The translations under genes and the position numbers were made by a program. From NCBI GenBank assembly GCA_030737875.1, contig CM060911.1, forward strand, positions 52,388,501 to 52,452,500: a stretch of 64,000 nucleotides of DNA. The letters run 5' to 3'. The notes under the pieces were generated by a model. The model did no database searches. It saw only the letters and a list, made by a program, of their open reading frames with translations, and was not told the DNA's origin. Below, piece by piece: positions 1 to 12,244 of this stretch. Source of the DNA: Allium sativum (taxonomy: Eukaryota; Streptophyta; Magnoliopsida; Asparagales; Amaryllidaceae). Each line of letters opens with the position of its first letter. The stretch's first letter is position 1.

Positions 1-1874
1 CCCTATGAATGCGAAATTTAGAAACTAACTATCGGTTAGCCAAGCAGAATGGTTTTCTGGATATTGACCTGATGTTGGTTTCGGCCTTCGGGGTTAATAT
101 TTGGGGAATTATTCTCTTGATTAATTTGCGGTTAGTGACTGATGAATTGGAATGAGGCGTATGTTGTGTTTGTGTAGCACTTTTATAAAATATACGCGAG
201 TTATTCGGAAAGACCGGGTTTATCCCATTCTGAATAACTGATACGACGATAAGTCGAAGATGAAGACGGTGGTCGAAGACCGGAAGTCTTCATGTCGTTT
301 GGGTGATTACTGATGATCTTGATTGGGCTGTACACCCAAGAAGATGGAAACAGTTAGTGATTGTCCAGACGTACTTGGAGATCGATGGATATGCGGGGTA
401 CTAGGTGCCTCCGGTTTCGTTCAGACCCAGAACGGACTTGTAAATGGACTGTGTGTCTGACATTGGATTTTAGTCCGTGTGATTGATCTCTATTAAATAT
501 ATATCTGTTTGGCGGCGGAGAATTTATTCTCTTACTTAACGCCCTTCTCTGAGACGTACGAGCTCAGGGGTTATATATTGATGGATATCAAACGCATGGA
601 GTGAATTTCCTGTGTGGCATGCCTAAGTGGCAATTGATCGAGGCTTCTGTTGAAAAGCAAAGTCTTGTGGTGATGATCAAAGCACGGCCTTTGTGGCGTA
701 GCTTTGTGTAACGTTTACCTCGCGTGTTTCACACCCGGTATGAACCAAAAACGGGAGACGGACCTCAGGGAGGACTTGCGTTTCTTTCTAGCTAAAAGTG
801 GCATCAGTGGTTTTACACGCCCTGACGAGTTTGACTTATGTGGTTGTTGCTGTTGCGAGGCGCCTCGGATTGATCGGTCGTTCTCGAACCGATGGAGTCA
901 TTTGATGGCTCATTTGCGCCCCAAAGGGCGGGGAAACGTAGTGTTCAGGCATTTTAATCCACATCGGTGGATCGGCCCTGACGATCCAAGGGTCACTCGA
1001 GCTCTGATCCTGAGACATGGTAGGCTAGATTGTCTCGAATCGGTTGAGGACTATCTTTTGCCTCGGTTCATAGATGGAAACCCAATTTCCAAATACGTGA
1101 CTTTGCGATTTCGATTGTATAACCTATATAAGGCGACATGATATATGGTACCCATGCCGCCTATGATTGATACTTATGATTTGAAGTTGCTTTATACACT
1201 ATGCACTTATAATAGTATCAAATGATTTGTTTTAAACGTATCAAGCATCCTTTGGCTGTTATAAGGGAAAACCCTATCCCCCGGCTTACGTTGCATTGTG
1301 TGATAGGACCTGGGTCTTATAACAGCTTCATTTTTCTCTATTTAGCATTGCGCTGTTAGTTTTATGCACTGGTATTCTTGGGAGGAAACCCGTTCCGTGT
1401 TATACGGCGTGGTCCCTTGTTTTACCGAACTTTAAAATAAAGATTAACTGTTTTAGTTCTCACACCAGTCACATGACTGACCTGGAGTTTATTGTTTTAA
1501 CCTAAACTCTGGGTGCCCTTATTTTCGACACGGGCAGCTAGTAGTTTTGGTTTTGCAGATTTATATTCACAGGATCCTGGTTTACAGCTGGAACGATATC
1601 CGGAAAGCTTTGTATCCGTATATCTCATTCTAGTTGTGTATTGTATTATTTTCCGCTGCGATGTATTTAAATGTAATTTAAATCTCTGATATTTCTGTGT
1701 AATATTCACTTGTACTCTGTATATTCTTGTAATCTGGTGCATTGTTGTAATATACAATGAAATGTTCTTCTGTATGTGTTCTGTTTTGTCCTGTTCTCAA
1801 ACGATAGGGCGTTTCGAGCGGTCTGGGTCGGTTTAGCGACTGGTTCGGACCGAGCGAAATTCTTTGCCGTCACA
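1..1874 (+). mobile_element. 3' part of a giant-LTR family LTR (relic, cut by window edge)
   Basis: From about position 145 this is collinear with the last 1.7 kb of both LTRs of the element at 24378-37834 (compare 28930-30629 and 36137-37834). Shared blocks include the GAATGAGGCGTATGTTG start, the GGCGGCGGAGAATTTATTCTC block, a TTTTGGTTTTGCAG tract (1545-1558) and the terminal GCCGTCACA ending at 1874. No primer-binding site follows 1874; instead the sequence joins antisense-ORF sequence of the Tat element. So this is either a 3' LTR or a solo LTR inserted into that element. It is more diverged than the two LTRs of the complete copy, so it is an older insertion. Positions 1-144 do not obviously match the family. 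Open frames here are chance. Confidence 0.85.
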
Positions 1875-1875
1875 G

Positions 1876-4813
1876 ATGAGAACTTACCAGCTACTCCTAT
1901 TCCTCCCGTGACAGAGGAGGTGAGGATGGAAGTGTCACCCAGGTTGGCATCTCCAGCGATTGCTTCTGAGACCACCGTTTCACTAGAAAAGGAGGGTCAG
2001 TTTGATGATGTAAATAAGTTCCTACTTGTTGTTACATTGCCATGGCCTAGTGGCACAAGTATAGAAAGCTTAATGCTTACCATTACGGTCACTCCTTCGA
2101 GCTGACCGATATCTGGCTTGTTGAGAGATCACTTAGGACACACACTCATAAACACTACATGACGCAACATTTGTTTGTGTGCGCAAGGTGTTCGAGTCTA
2201 ATCTTGAGTTTGTTCCATAAAGGTGAGATGGTGTGAAAAAGCGACAGAAAGAGCAAGATCGAGAGGAGTTTCAAAAGAGATGTCGATTTTTTTAATGAGC
2301 CCCCACCTTCTTATGACCGTGGTAATGAGCATCGTTACAAAGATCGACCTCGACGTTCCGAATCCCCTTCCCTATCACTCGGTCGTCTAACACAGACTCG
2401 AGATTGGACATAACGAGCAATCGATAGCCTACAGCCGACATCAACAATCTTCCTTTATGCTCCACCCTCAGAGCCTATATCTACTTCCAAAGGAAATGAG
2501 TTGGTTCTTATGGATAAGAGGGAAACGGGAGTGTTGAAGAAGTAGACTCAATCGTCATATGTGCCCGAGGCTCCGAAGCCCACTGTTGAAGAGAGAAAGG
2601 GGATATTGAGGGAGTGGTTCCCTAAGTATTACTTTGATGAAATAAAATGACTACCAGACATAAATTAGATATCTCATGAGGTCTCTGAGTCAGTGTGGAG
2701 GAAAGCACATATTGCTTATTATCAATGCAGGGAGCTTAGTAGGTACGCTGGGCATCTTTCAGAGTTAATCCTTAACAAGAATGTGGAGACACAAAACCTG
2801 CATCAAACGATCAAGGATGAACAACCGAGTGTCCGAAATCGGGATGAGTTACCGGGTGAGAAAAATATTCGGATTGTAATTATTTCCCCGTGTACGAGTA
2901 ACATACTTAAACACTAACTCTCTGTTGTTGAAATAACGAAATTGAAGAAGTACAAGAGGCTGGAGAAACATGCGCAGGATGTAGAGACGACTTTCAAAAA
3001 CACGGTGTCCTTAGTGATGTCTAACAACACAACTGTAAAAAGTGAGAACCTAGAGCTGGCAGTGCAAAACCAATATTTATTTCAGGAGAATAAAGAAGTG
3101 CACTAGCTTCGAATGGGCAACGAGGCCTTGGCAAAGGAGAACCAAAGGCCAAAAAGCTGAAAATAAAGAGACCTAGAGGCTTACAAATGAAAATGTTGAG
3201 CTGAAGTGGCTTCTGGTGCAGGATAAGAAAGACAAGGAGGCTGCCGAGGCTTCTGATAGAAAGGTGTTGAGCCAGTTGGATGGAATAAGGGCGGAGCATC
3301 AGAGAGAGGTGGAGCAGCTCAAGGACGAGATCGAGGATGCCAAGGCCAGAGTGGAAGAGCATACGGAGCCAACAATATTGGGTATGTACATTAAAGCGCT
3401 TCGATTCTGGGAAATCTCGTAGGTCAGCGATTACCCTCAGACAATGGCTTATACTTGGGAAAGTTTGCTAGAGTTTGAGGCTCAGAGGCCACATGTGGAG
3501 GCAGTGGATGAGTTCCTTCTCATGGAAATCCTCCTGACAGATGATGAGCGCACAATGTTGCAAGAAAGGAGGGAATTATTGCGTGAGGACACTGAGAGGG
3601 CGAGGTTGGCAGAACTTGCTGTTGCAAAAGAGAAATTTGTGACTACTGAGGGCGTGATTGTCGCCAATGAATTTGCAAAGGGGATTCCCATCAAGAAAAG
3701 TTATGCCATCTGTCTCTGCCAGTGGTCCCATCCCCCGCTTCTACTGAATATCATCTCGATTTCCCGGAGTTGGGAATAGAAGGCTCCTTTTAAACAAAAC
3801 CATGAGCAGTTTTCCTATTGCCCCCCGCACCGCAAGTTCCCGGAGGTAAATTCTCATTATCATGAATGCTCGAAAAGGATGTAAGCACTAAGTTAAAATA
3901 TACTAAGTAGCCTTCTTCCTTGTTGTGCAGGCCTCTTTGGAGCAGAAATGACAATGGTCTTTACCTCCACACTCCCCTATTACCTAAGACTTGACTGAGA
4001 CTGCAAGGGATAGTATTTGAAGAGAGAGAGGCGGCCCAATGGATACATTCTCGGATGTGGACCCAACAACTGGTGTTTATAAGTACCTTCTTTCTGAGAA
4101 AGAGGAAATAACTGACGGCTAGGAGATCCAAGTTACGGTGCCAGTGGATGCAGTTATACAAACAATGCATGACTTGGTAGAATCACATAAGGCTAAACTA
4201 CTCGTATAGTTTGAGGAGCAGAAAGTAAAGAGGAAGCCTAACAAGGCTTTCCTATAGAGGGCTCAAAAGAAGGTAAGGAAGGATGCTGAGGAGAAAGCCA
4301 AGGCCGGGATAACAAGGAAGAAAGCCGCCGATGAGGTGGAGAAGAAGAGGGCCGACGATGAGGCAAAGAAGAAACAGGTCGATGAGGCTGCTAGGAAGAG
4401 GGGAGAGGAGGTATTCAAGAAGCTTCAAGCAGATGAGGCCAAACAGCTTATGGTCAAAAAGATGGCTGAACAGAAGTCTTCATGGAAGGCCAAGAAGAAG
4501 GTAGAGCTGGAGGCGGAGAAGACAAAGGGGACCAGAGAGAAAGGAGGTACTAAGGCTGTGCTAGCCCTCCCCACTGATGTCACTCCAAAACCGATGCGAA
4601 CTATCCCGCCCATAATGGGGATATTACAGAGATTACGAGTGACGAAGATGATGATGGGAAGTCCAAGTCCGTATCCCATGAGTCGGTCTCTTCGGCCAAG
4701 GGTAAAGGAGGAAGAGCGGAGGTGGCTCTGGGAGGAAGAGGACGAAGACTGGTGATGACCTGCCCTATTCTGAATCTTCTAAAAAGAAGAAGAAGGACGG
4801 AACTTCCCAGTGA
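1876..4813 (+). pseudogene. Antisense ORF (aORF) relic of the Tat element
   Basis: Plus-strand coding-like sequence lies opposite to the element's own gag-pol, between the pol end and the lost 3' LTR. Broken frames give a Pro/Glu-rich start (1876-2030), a Glu/Lys coiled-coil stretch (3216-3362, containing EVEQLKDEIEDAKARVEE), an acidic helical stretch with LTDDERTMLQERRELLRED (3444-3650), a Lys/Ala/Glu coiled coil (4260-4530) and an acidic to Lys-rich tail stopping at TGA 4811-4813. Stops and frameshifts separate these parts, and the N-terminus is lost to the LTR at 1-1874. Extra antisense ORFs are known from Tat elements (gene23 of maize Grande is an example); their function is unsettled. 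The assignment rests on position, strand and character, not on a recognised domain. Confidence 0.65.
3846..3930 (+). other. Probable 85-bp spliceosomal intron in the aORF
   Basis: The donor is CGGAG then GTAAAT at 3846, and the acceptor is a pyrimidine-rich CCTTCTTCCTTGTTGTGCAG ending at 3930. The interior is AT-rich, as in plant introns. The flanks on both sides look like coding sequence of the plus-strand ORF. This supports transcription of the plus strand as an ordinary spliced mRNA at some time in the past. Not proven without transcript data. Confidence 0.55.
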
Positions 4814-5773
4814 TTTTTGTAGACATTTTAGTTATGTAGGCCGATAGTATGCACGATTACGGCCCTTTCTTTTGGAGGCATGATGTTGTTTTCATGTACG
4901 TCACGTCGTTAGAAAGAAACAAAGAAAGATGTAATTTGCTTTTGGCTACGAATGAAAGTGATAGCTGACTTTTCTAATATCACATTTTGTATTAAGTGTT
5001 CAAATGTTCATCTATGCTTTCTAATTTTTGTACTTGCACAAACATACTTATCGTTACACTTAAGAAAACGTTGTCTCGAGACTTCACTCTCGATGCTCGA
5101 ATCATGTAAAGCTAATGTGTTGATTCATCTCCTGAGACCCTCCCTTCGATCATTGGTCTTAGCTCATGCGAAGTTCGAGTTTGTTGCCTTCTCTCTTAGA
5201 TATTACCTGGGGTCGTTGACCCTGAGTCGTGAGAAGGCATGGATGTCCTTGATTCGTCCTTTAGACTCTCCCGTCATTTTCGTTCTGGTTAGAGTTTGAG
5301 GGAATATATTATTCTCCAGTTGTTGCTCGGATCCAAACCCTACGGATCGGATGGAGTTGGACGAGAGGTCGATGTCGCACCCAATCGGCTGATGGGTAGC
5401 CCCTACGTCTGGAGACATAGGAATGGAGTTGGACATTAAAGTAAATGAAAATCCTGATATTTATACTCGGCCATGTCTTTGATTCGAGACTCGAGTTGAG
5501 TTGTTTATGCTCCGCCTCGTCGTTCGTTCGAGACTCGAGTCAGGGGAGGAACGATTCCAGGCTTCGAGGTGTCATTCTAGTACTGTGCGCTCGTGCATGC
5601 AAGTTGGTTGTAATAGTTGTTAAACATACTACGCAGAAAGTAAACACACCGAGAACACTGACATCTGAAACTTTCTTTACTTAAAACTTTGGCAGTAATA
5701 GTCTTTACTTTACAGTGCCTTGAATTTGAAGAAAACAAAACATTATTGGAAAACAATAAATCTGTACACTAAG
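4814..5773. other. Tat 3' untranslated region, no gene seen
   Basis: This lies between the integrase stop (5774, minus strand) and the aORF stop (4813, plus strand). It has short repeats of the palindromic motif GAGACTCGAGT near 5484-5540 but no recognisable gene. Open frames here lack any family motif. Confidence 0.5.
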
Positions 5774-6960
5774 CTAGGTGAAATAGCGGCAGAGTTGTTC
5801 AATGTTCCATGCTCTTGGGAGCTCAGCGCCATCAACGGTCATTAGATTAAAGGTTCCGTCTCCAAGCCTCTGTTGTATGATATACAGACCTTTCCAACGA
5901 GGACTGAAACAAGTCGTCGTGGGATAGATCCACTTTAGGATGAGGTCACCAACGTCAAAGCGCCTTGGATGGACTTTGTTGTTGAAGTATCGGGCGACTC
6001 GTTGTCATTGAGCGACAACTCTGAGTTCAGCTTCATCTCTTTTCTCTTCATGTAGGTTGAGCGACTCCAAGAGAAGATCTTGATTGGCCTTTGGATCATA
6101 GTAAGTGACTTGATGAGACTGGAGTTTGAGCTCAACGGGAACGACTGCTTCGGATCCATAGGCGAAAATGAAAGGAGTATGGTCGGTCGCGGACTTATGG
6201 GTGGTTCGGTAAGCCCATAGGGCCAGAGGGAGCTCATCTACCCATAAGCCTCTGGCATTTTACAAATGCTTCTTGATGATGGATTGATCACTTTATTGAT
6301 AGCCTCGACTTGCCTATTGGCTTGAGGATGAGCTACTATCGAGAATTTATTTTCGACGTTGTGTCGTCGGCGGAAGGTTTTGAATTCAGCGCTCTAGAAT
6401 TGGATCCCATTGTCTAAAATAATAAATTAGGAGATTCCATATCGGGTGATAATGTTGCGGACGACGAAGTTGATAACCTTCTTAGTGTTAATTATAGTAA
6501 AGGCCTTAGATTTGGTCCACTTGGTTAAGTAATCGACTGCGACGACCTATGGCCAGTGAAAGAGATCCAATGATATCTATTCCCTACATGTCGAATAGCC
6601 AAGCTCCGTAGGCAAGGCTCTTGGAATCTTGGAAAATCTCTAGAATTTGTCACATTTTTAGGCATAGACCACCCCACCTTGGTCGAGTGTGGGCCAGAAG
6701 TAACTATATCTGAGAATCTTCCTTGCCAAATTGCCCCCCCTCCCCCGGTGTGGTTGCCGCACTCTCCTTTGTGCACGTCCAGCAGTACACGGTCGGTTTT
6801 GTCGTGGGCTACACATTGGAGTAATGCAGTAGAAAATCTTCTTCAGTAGAGAACTCCATTTTGAATGATGTAGCGAGATGACTTGCGAATGAGTGCTCGT
6901 CTTTTCTTGTAGCGTTCGGGATGGATTCTGTGTTGTAAGTAGCTCTTGATTTGAGTTATC
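5774..6960 (-). pseudogene. Tat integrase (pol C-terminus), broken
   Basis: The C-terminal end reads FSPRWKGLYIIQQRLGDGTF and then GAELPRAWNIEQLCRYF before a stop at 5774, a standard Tat pol ending. Further upstream on the minus strand are VVAVDYLTKW (6520-6550 area), an ILDNGIQF block where the catalytic Asp region is expected, and HPQANRQVEAINKV carrying the catalytic Glu. The zinc-binding N-terminus survives as HKGECGNHTGG near 6740-6780. Several frames are needed to read it and stops occur throughout, so no enzyme can be made. It would have joined element cDNA to the host chromosome. Confidence 0.85.
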
Positions 6961-7085
6961 CAAGACTCGGGATCGGGCTCGATCTCCATCGATGCTACCA
7001 AATTAGTTTGCATTTGACCGAGAATCGAGCACTTCGACTAGGGCTTGCTCCACGAGTTGCGCATCCCTAGATCTTGCCAGCTTGG

Positions 7086-7960
7086 CTAATGAGTCAGCTT
7101 TCTCGTTTTGTTCTCAAAGGGTGTGCGTGATGATGTAGTGGTCAAAGTTGGTGAGTAGTTCGCGGAACTGAGGGAGATAGGGAGTGAGCCGTTCCCCCTG
7201 GCTTGGTATTCGCCCTGCACCTGGCGTATGATGACTTGTGAGTCGGAGTAAAAATAGTGAGCCTTGATATTAAGTTCGATTGCAATTCTGAGTCCAGCAA
7301 TCAAGGCCTCGTATTCTGTATCGTTGTTGGTGTTAGGAAAGTCGAGCTTCAAGGCATAACAGATTGAGCGTTCCTTAGGAGCTACGAGTATGATTCTGAT
7401 GCTAGAACACTGAGAGTTAGATGATCCATCCAGGAATAATTTCCATTGAATGTTCAGAGGCTCATTGTCTTTCATTGGAGGCTCTTCGGTAATCGTAAAC
7501 TCCGCTATGAAATATGCGAGGGCTTGTCCGAGGATGGATCGACGAGGAATGAAGGTAATCTCGAATTGGCACAGTTCTATGTTCCATTTCAAAACTTGCC
7601 CAAACGCTTCAGGTCGTTGCAGGAACTGTCGTAGCAGCTAGTCAGTGTGGACTTTGATTGGATGAGTCTGAAAGTATGGTCGTAGCTTTCGAGAAGAGAT
7701 CAATAGGCAGAAAGCAAGCTTCTCAAGTTTCGAATAACTCTTTTTTGCTTTTGTCAACCTCTTGCTGATGTAGTAAACGGGTCACTGGACATGATCTTCA
7801 ATGCGCACAAATGTCGAGCTAATTTCCTATACAGAAACAACCAAATAGAGATATAAGACTTCGTGATCCACGGGTTTCGATAAGGTAGGTGGTCGCTCTA
7901 AGTGATTGAGGAGGTCTTGGAACGCGTCAACGCACTTCAGTGTCCGTATAAAGTTGCGCT
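7086..7960 (-). pseudogene. Tat RNase H plus archaeal-type second RNase H
   Basis: The Ty3-type RNase H relic at 7640-7830 reads VYYISKRLTKAKKSYSKLEK followed by an HPIKVHTD block. A connection with LKWNIELCQFEITF precedes the second domain. The best-preserved frame, 7086-7592 (168 aa), holds the second domain with WKLFLDGSSN (catalytic Asp), TEYEALIAGLR (catalytic Glu) and YFYSDSQVI (catalytic Asp), all three still present. This archaeal-type RNase H following the normal one is diagnostic of Tat/Ogre-type elements. It would have degraded the RNA strand during reverse transcription. The 168-aa frame runs open, but the pol around it is broken. Confidence 0.88.
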
Positions 7961-8960
7961 TCCCTTTTCTGAGCAAGTCGAAAAAAGGAATGCTTGATGC
8001 GGTTGTAAATGACTTAGGATGGCCACTTTCTCATTTAAGCTTTGAACATCCTTGATGCTTCAAGGGGTGTGGATGTCCCAAATAGGCTGGATTTTTTTTC
8101 TTGATTGGCTTCGATGCCACGTGAATTTATAATGAAATCCAGGAATTTTCCCGACGCAACGCCAAAAGAGTATTTCAAGGGATTGAGTTTCATGCTATAT
8201 TTTTGGAGCACACCGATCATTTCGATGAGGTCGTTGATGCGGTTGTTCGATACCCTCGTTTTCACGAGCATATCGTACACGTAAACCTCCACGATCTCCC
8301 AATCTAGTCCTTGAACATGCGATTGACCATACGTTGATAGGTAGCTCCAGCTTTCTTGAGACCGAAGGGCATAACGACATAACAGTAGACCCCAAGGTAG
8401 GTTATGAATGAAGTATGCTCCTGGTCTAGATGGTACACGAGAATATGATTGTAGCCTGAGTATGCATCCATGAAGGAGAGAAGCTGGCAGCCGGTAGTTG
8501 AATCAATGAGCTGGTCGATTTTTAGAAGTGGAAAGTTGTCCTTTGGACAGGCTTTGTTTAGGTCTGAGTAGTCGACACTCGTTCGTCACTTGTCGTTTTC
8601 TTTCTTGACCAAAACTGGGTTGGAGACCCATTCAGGGTAGAGGGCGTCGTGAATGAAGCCTTTGTCGAGTAGCCTATCCACTTCCTCTTTGAGTGCAATC
8701 GATCTTTTAATTCCCAAGATTCAATGCTTCTATTTGATTGGAAGATGCTTTAGATCGATGCGAACATGCGACAAGCGATTCCTGGGTCAATGCCACATAT
8801 GTCTGAGTGGTTCCAAGCAAATACATCGAGGTTGGACCTTAAGAAATCCACGAGCTCTTTCTTTACTGTGGGGTGGAGTTGTGATCCAACTTTCAAGACC
8901 CTTGTTGGGTCGTCGGGGTTGATCGGAACAACCACAATCGGTTCTACCTGGGTAGCCCTC
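7961..8960 (-). pseudogene. Tat reverse transcriptase, catalytic motif mutated
   Basis: The upstream part has LKVGSQLHPTVKKELVDFLR, the usual Tat block before RT (8750-8935). The palm/thumb region (8035-8292) reads MEVYVYDMLVKTR, then a helix with LQKYSMKLNPLKYSFGVASG and a GIEANQEK block. The catalytic YVDD box is YVYD here, so one of the two metal-binding aspartates is replaced by tyrosine. Frames change near 8300. This enzyme would have copied element RNA into DNA; this copy cannot. Confidence 0.85.
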
Positions 8961-10250
8961 TCGAAATTGGTCTTTCGTCCTCACTCGGATCGTGATCGTC
9001 GGAAAGATGGCAGTGGCGTATAAGCCAGGACTCAGACACCTTTGATTGCTCTGCGAAGACAGTTTTGATGCAGGGGGAGGAGGCACCGTCTTTCCTTTTA
9101 CGCTATTGACGGCATCCTTCCATTCGACCAGATAGCAGGCTTTCGTAGTTGCTTGGTCGCCCTTGATTGTGCCAATCCCGTACTCTGTTGGAAATTTCAT
9201 TAAAAGGGACCATGGTAAGATGTAGACTCAGAACTCTGCAAGGAAAAGGCGACCGAAGAAGACATTGTAGGGAGAGATGACGTCGATGACCAAAAAGGTG
9301 AGGATTCAGACCTGGCTCCAATCCCCGTCTCCAAGTTCAACTGACAGGTCGGCCATGCCTACACGTTGGTTGCAAGCACCGTTGAAACCGTGGATCGTGG
9401 CGTGACAAGCTTCAAGTCTGGGGCCTCAAGTTTCATCTGGTCGTAGGCGGACTTGAAGTTGTGCAGTTAAAGCGCTCAGCGGATCCAATGTGGCGGAGAT
9501 GCAAAAACTAGTAGTGGTGATAAAGCGAGGAAATAACGAGATATAACGGATGAGTCTAAAATAGCATATAAAACTCCTATTTGTTGCTTTTACAAATATA
9601 AAAATGATAAATAAATGGAAAATTAACATTCAACTTAATTATTATTAGTACATTCTTGATTTTAAATAAAACATAAGCAAATATATGTAAATAAACGTAA
9701 ACTTTTATTTAGCTTGATTAAATTTAATAGAATATTATAGTATTTCATATTCTGAAAAATATATGTTAAAAAGTTATATTAAAAACTAGTTTTATATATT
9801 TTATAATGTATAAATATCATTTTTAAATTCATTTCTCTTATAGAAGATATAGCGGAAATTGCGAAATATAGCTGAAATAATGAGATATATCGGGAATATC
9901 GGAATATATTGGGGCTTAAAGTGGAAAGGCTATTTGGACATAGCGTAGCGGCGAAAATCCGCTACACGATATAGCGGGGATATGGTGGGGTAATAGCAGG
10001 GCATTAACTGCATAGACTTAAAGATAATGTTGTCTACACTTGGGATTTCAATTCCCATAGACTTTCTCTTGCGGAAAACAATATCATCCCGCATTGTCTT
10101 CTAGAGCTTGGCGGGGACATATTCGTCCATGAAAGAGCATGCTTCATAGCTGACATGCTTAATGTAGTTGGCATACGCCTCCAACTTGTGGAAGTTTTCA
10201 TGTGCGGGATGAGGCCTACCACAAATAGTATTGATCACAATGTCACGTGG
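8961..10250 (-). pseudogene. Tat protease and PR-RT linker, interrupted
   Basis: Reading leftwards on the minus strand, VDNIIFKSM resembles the VDNGSSADILF protease block but is damaged. The 547-bp insertion 9464-10010 follows, then FKSAYDQMKLEAPDLK and, further on, ADLSVELGDGDW, TFLVIDVISPYNVFFGR, a block ending MKFPTEYGIGTIKGDQ and ATTKACYLVEW. These match the usual Tat order of an aspartic protease followed by the linker to RT. Frames shift several times. The catalytic Asp of the protease is ambiguous because of the damage. Confidence 0.72.
9464..10010. mobile_element. AT-rich 547-bp insertion with short inverted ends
   Basis: A very AT-rich block interrupts protease coding sequence. Its left end starts CAGTTAAAGCGCT, and its right end reads GGGCATTAACTG, so the outer CAGTTAA/TTAACTG are inverted. 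Inside are many copies of TAGCGG and CCGCTA-type words. This suggests a small non-autonomous DNA transposon, possibly hAT-like. I could not find a target-site duplication (flanks AAGTTGTG and CATAGACT differ), so class and exact ends are uncertain. Confidence 0.45.
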
Positions 10251-12110
10251 TCACTGGTAGGACGACTCCGAGGCTGCACTGACCGGAGGGAGAGCGGGCG
10301 TTAAAGGGAACACGACTGCTTCTGGAGGAGCAGAATTCTAAATGTATTCTTCCAGGCGTTTCTCGAGATGAGTTTTTGATCGCATCCTTGAGGTGGTGAC
10401 AGTAGTTGATGTTGTGCCCAAACGTATCATGGAATCTGCAATACTTTTCGGAGTTCTTCTAGTGGTCGGTAGATTCCCTTGTGTTAGGATTTTTATACTA
10501 AAGAGCGTTATAAGTGACTAAGTAGATTGTCTCCAACTCTTAGTTGAGTGGAGTGTAGTTCTTGTAAGTTGGGTGGCGGTCGTGCTTCTTGGGATATCCA
10601 AGAGCTTGATTGTTGTTTCGACCGCTGAGTTTCCCGTTTTTCGGCTTGGGGTTGTACGGGGCTGCCTCGTTATCTTTGTAGGAAGATTCTCCAACTTGTT
10701 TTCCTTTGATACTATCGAGGACAGTGCCAGTGTGTGAGTTGTTGGGGTGGCTGCCTTGGGCCGCCCTGTTGCACCGAGCTTCCTCCTGACATAGAAATTG
10801 TTCGGCCTTCTCATAGAAATCTTCCAATGTCTTGGGTTGCTTTCTGTCTACTCATGTTCCGAACTCGGAGCTAGGGAGGTCGCCTTTGGCAAACTAGAAA
10901 AGGACCGTGCGAGGTTCTGGATCATCAACCTAATCAAGGGCGGTGTTGGAACGCTCGAGGTAGCTTTTAAGGGTTTCTGTCAGACCCTAAAAGAGGTTGG
11001 AGAGAGTGCGAGCATTCTTCGGCGTAGGTACGTGCATTATGAATTGTTTGACCATTTCAGTAGTTAGTTGGTCAAAGGTGGAGATAGATTGAGCCAGGAT
11101 ATGGGTAAACTAGAGGAAAGTTTTGCCTTCCAAAAAAACAGGAAGCATTTGCAATTGACAGCATCAGTGGACCAACTGGAGTCTATGTATCACTCATAGC
11201 GGTTCAGAAAGCCATAGGGGTCAGTCTTTCCCCCGTATAGTGCTAGCTGTGGCAAGTTAAAGAGTCGGAGCCACTCGGCTTCGAGCATGGCCCTGGTGAA
11301 GGGGTTACACCTCATGTTGGTTTCCCATATGTAGTTGACGTTTGCTCGCATGTGTCTAATGATCCTTCGGATCATATCGGGGAGATATGTATGTTGAACC
11401 TCCTCTAATGGAATCAAGCGGTTGTGGTTCACCTCAGGGTTCCTAGGCCGTGGACATCTTCGATGATGGACATCAGTCTCATCCTCATTCAAGTTATCAG
11501 CATTGTTCGCCATATTCTGGTGTGGTTGGTGAGGCTGAGCCAGTTGATTCTGATTATGAGCAACTTGGCTCTATTGAGCTGCTGGAAGCGTAGGCCCTAA
11601 GTTCAGACCAGTGACAGTTGGGTTCTATCGAGGAGGGGGTCGATTACTGGGACCTGGTCCATCATTGATAACCAACCGGGAGCGGTCGCGTTGACGCGTT
11701 CCTACGTTGAAAGTCACGGTAGTCCCATTACCGTTGCCGTTCCGATGAGCATTAGTGCTGGCGAGGGCATTGGCGTTGAGAGTCATCCTTCTTCTTTGGC
11801 TTCGGCCTAGAGTATCGGAAGAACTTTCCGAAGTGTTGAGCTGTGGCCAAGCGTTGTTCAGAGCAAGCTAAAGTTGGGCAACGAGACGTTGACTTTCTTG
11901 AAGTTAACGCATCAGGTCATTGTTGGTCTTCAACGTACCCTTGGGCTCTCAAGATCTATCTTCCAATTTTTCATCAAGTGCGTAAACTTGCGCTTGAGTT
12001 ACAGAAGCATCAGGGTCCATAGGAGGAATGATATCCATGTTGCTCGGGTTTCTTGCTGATGGGGGTTGTGGAGAAGCACCAATGTCGGCAGCTGCGGAGG
12101 TTCCGATCAT
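10251..12110 (-). pseudogene. Tat gag polyprotein, broken
   Basis: The start is taken at ATG 12110 (minus strand), 115 bases after the primer site; it opens MIGTSAAADIGASPQPPSAR and is followed by QAQVYALDEKLEDR and a stop. The core is best read at 11190-11513 with LPDMIRRIIRHMRANVNY and LEAEWLRLFNLPQLALYGGK, then the retroviral-capsid-like region in shifted frames, and MEDFYEKAEQFLCQEEA at 10540-10827. A zinc knuckle remnant, CRFHDTFGHNINYC, lies around 10370-10450. Gag forms the particle that packages element RNA. Stops and frameshifts make this copy non-functional. Confidence 0.82.
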
Positions 12111-12225
12111 TAGGTTCTTTGATCACCTAACCATTGTAAGCAGACTTGAGCTGTAGGTTAGGAAGAAACCTAAGTAGCGAGCTGAAGTCAAGATGGAAAT
12201 GCGCGAAAAGAAGTGAGTCTAAGTT

Positions 12226-12244
12226 CTCAGTGGAAGCACCAAAG
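12226..12244 (-). other. Tat-type primer-binding site, decayed
   Basis: Just inside the 5' LTR end the minus strand reads CTTTGGTGCTTCCACTGAGA, a degenerate form of the Tat primer site (TTTGGCGCC...), which is intact in the related element at 20601-20620. It marks the first-strand cDNA start. Confidence 0.65.

Noticed and set aside
704..1141. 145-aa plus-strand frame in the LTR relic
   Set aside because: Frame is not kept in the homologous LTR sequence at 29500-29900 and has no family motif.
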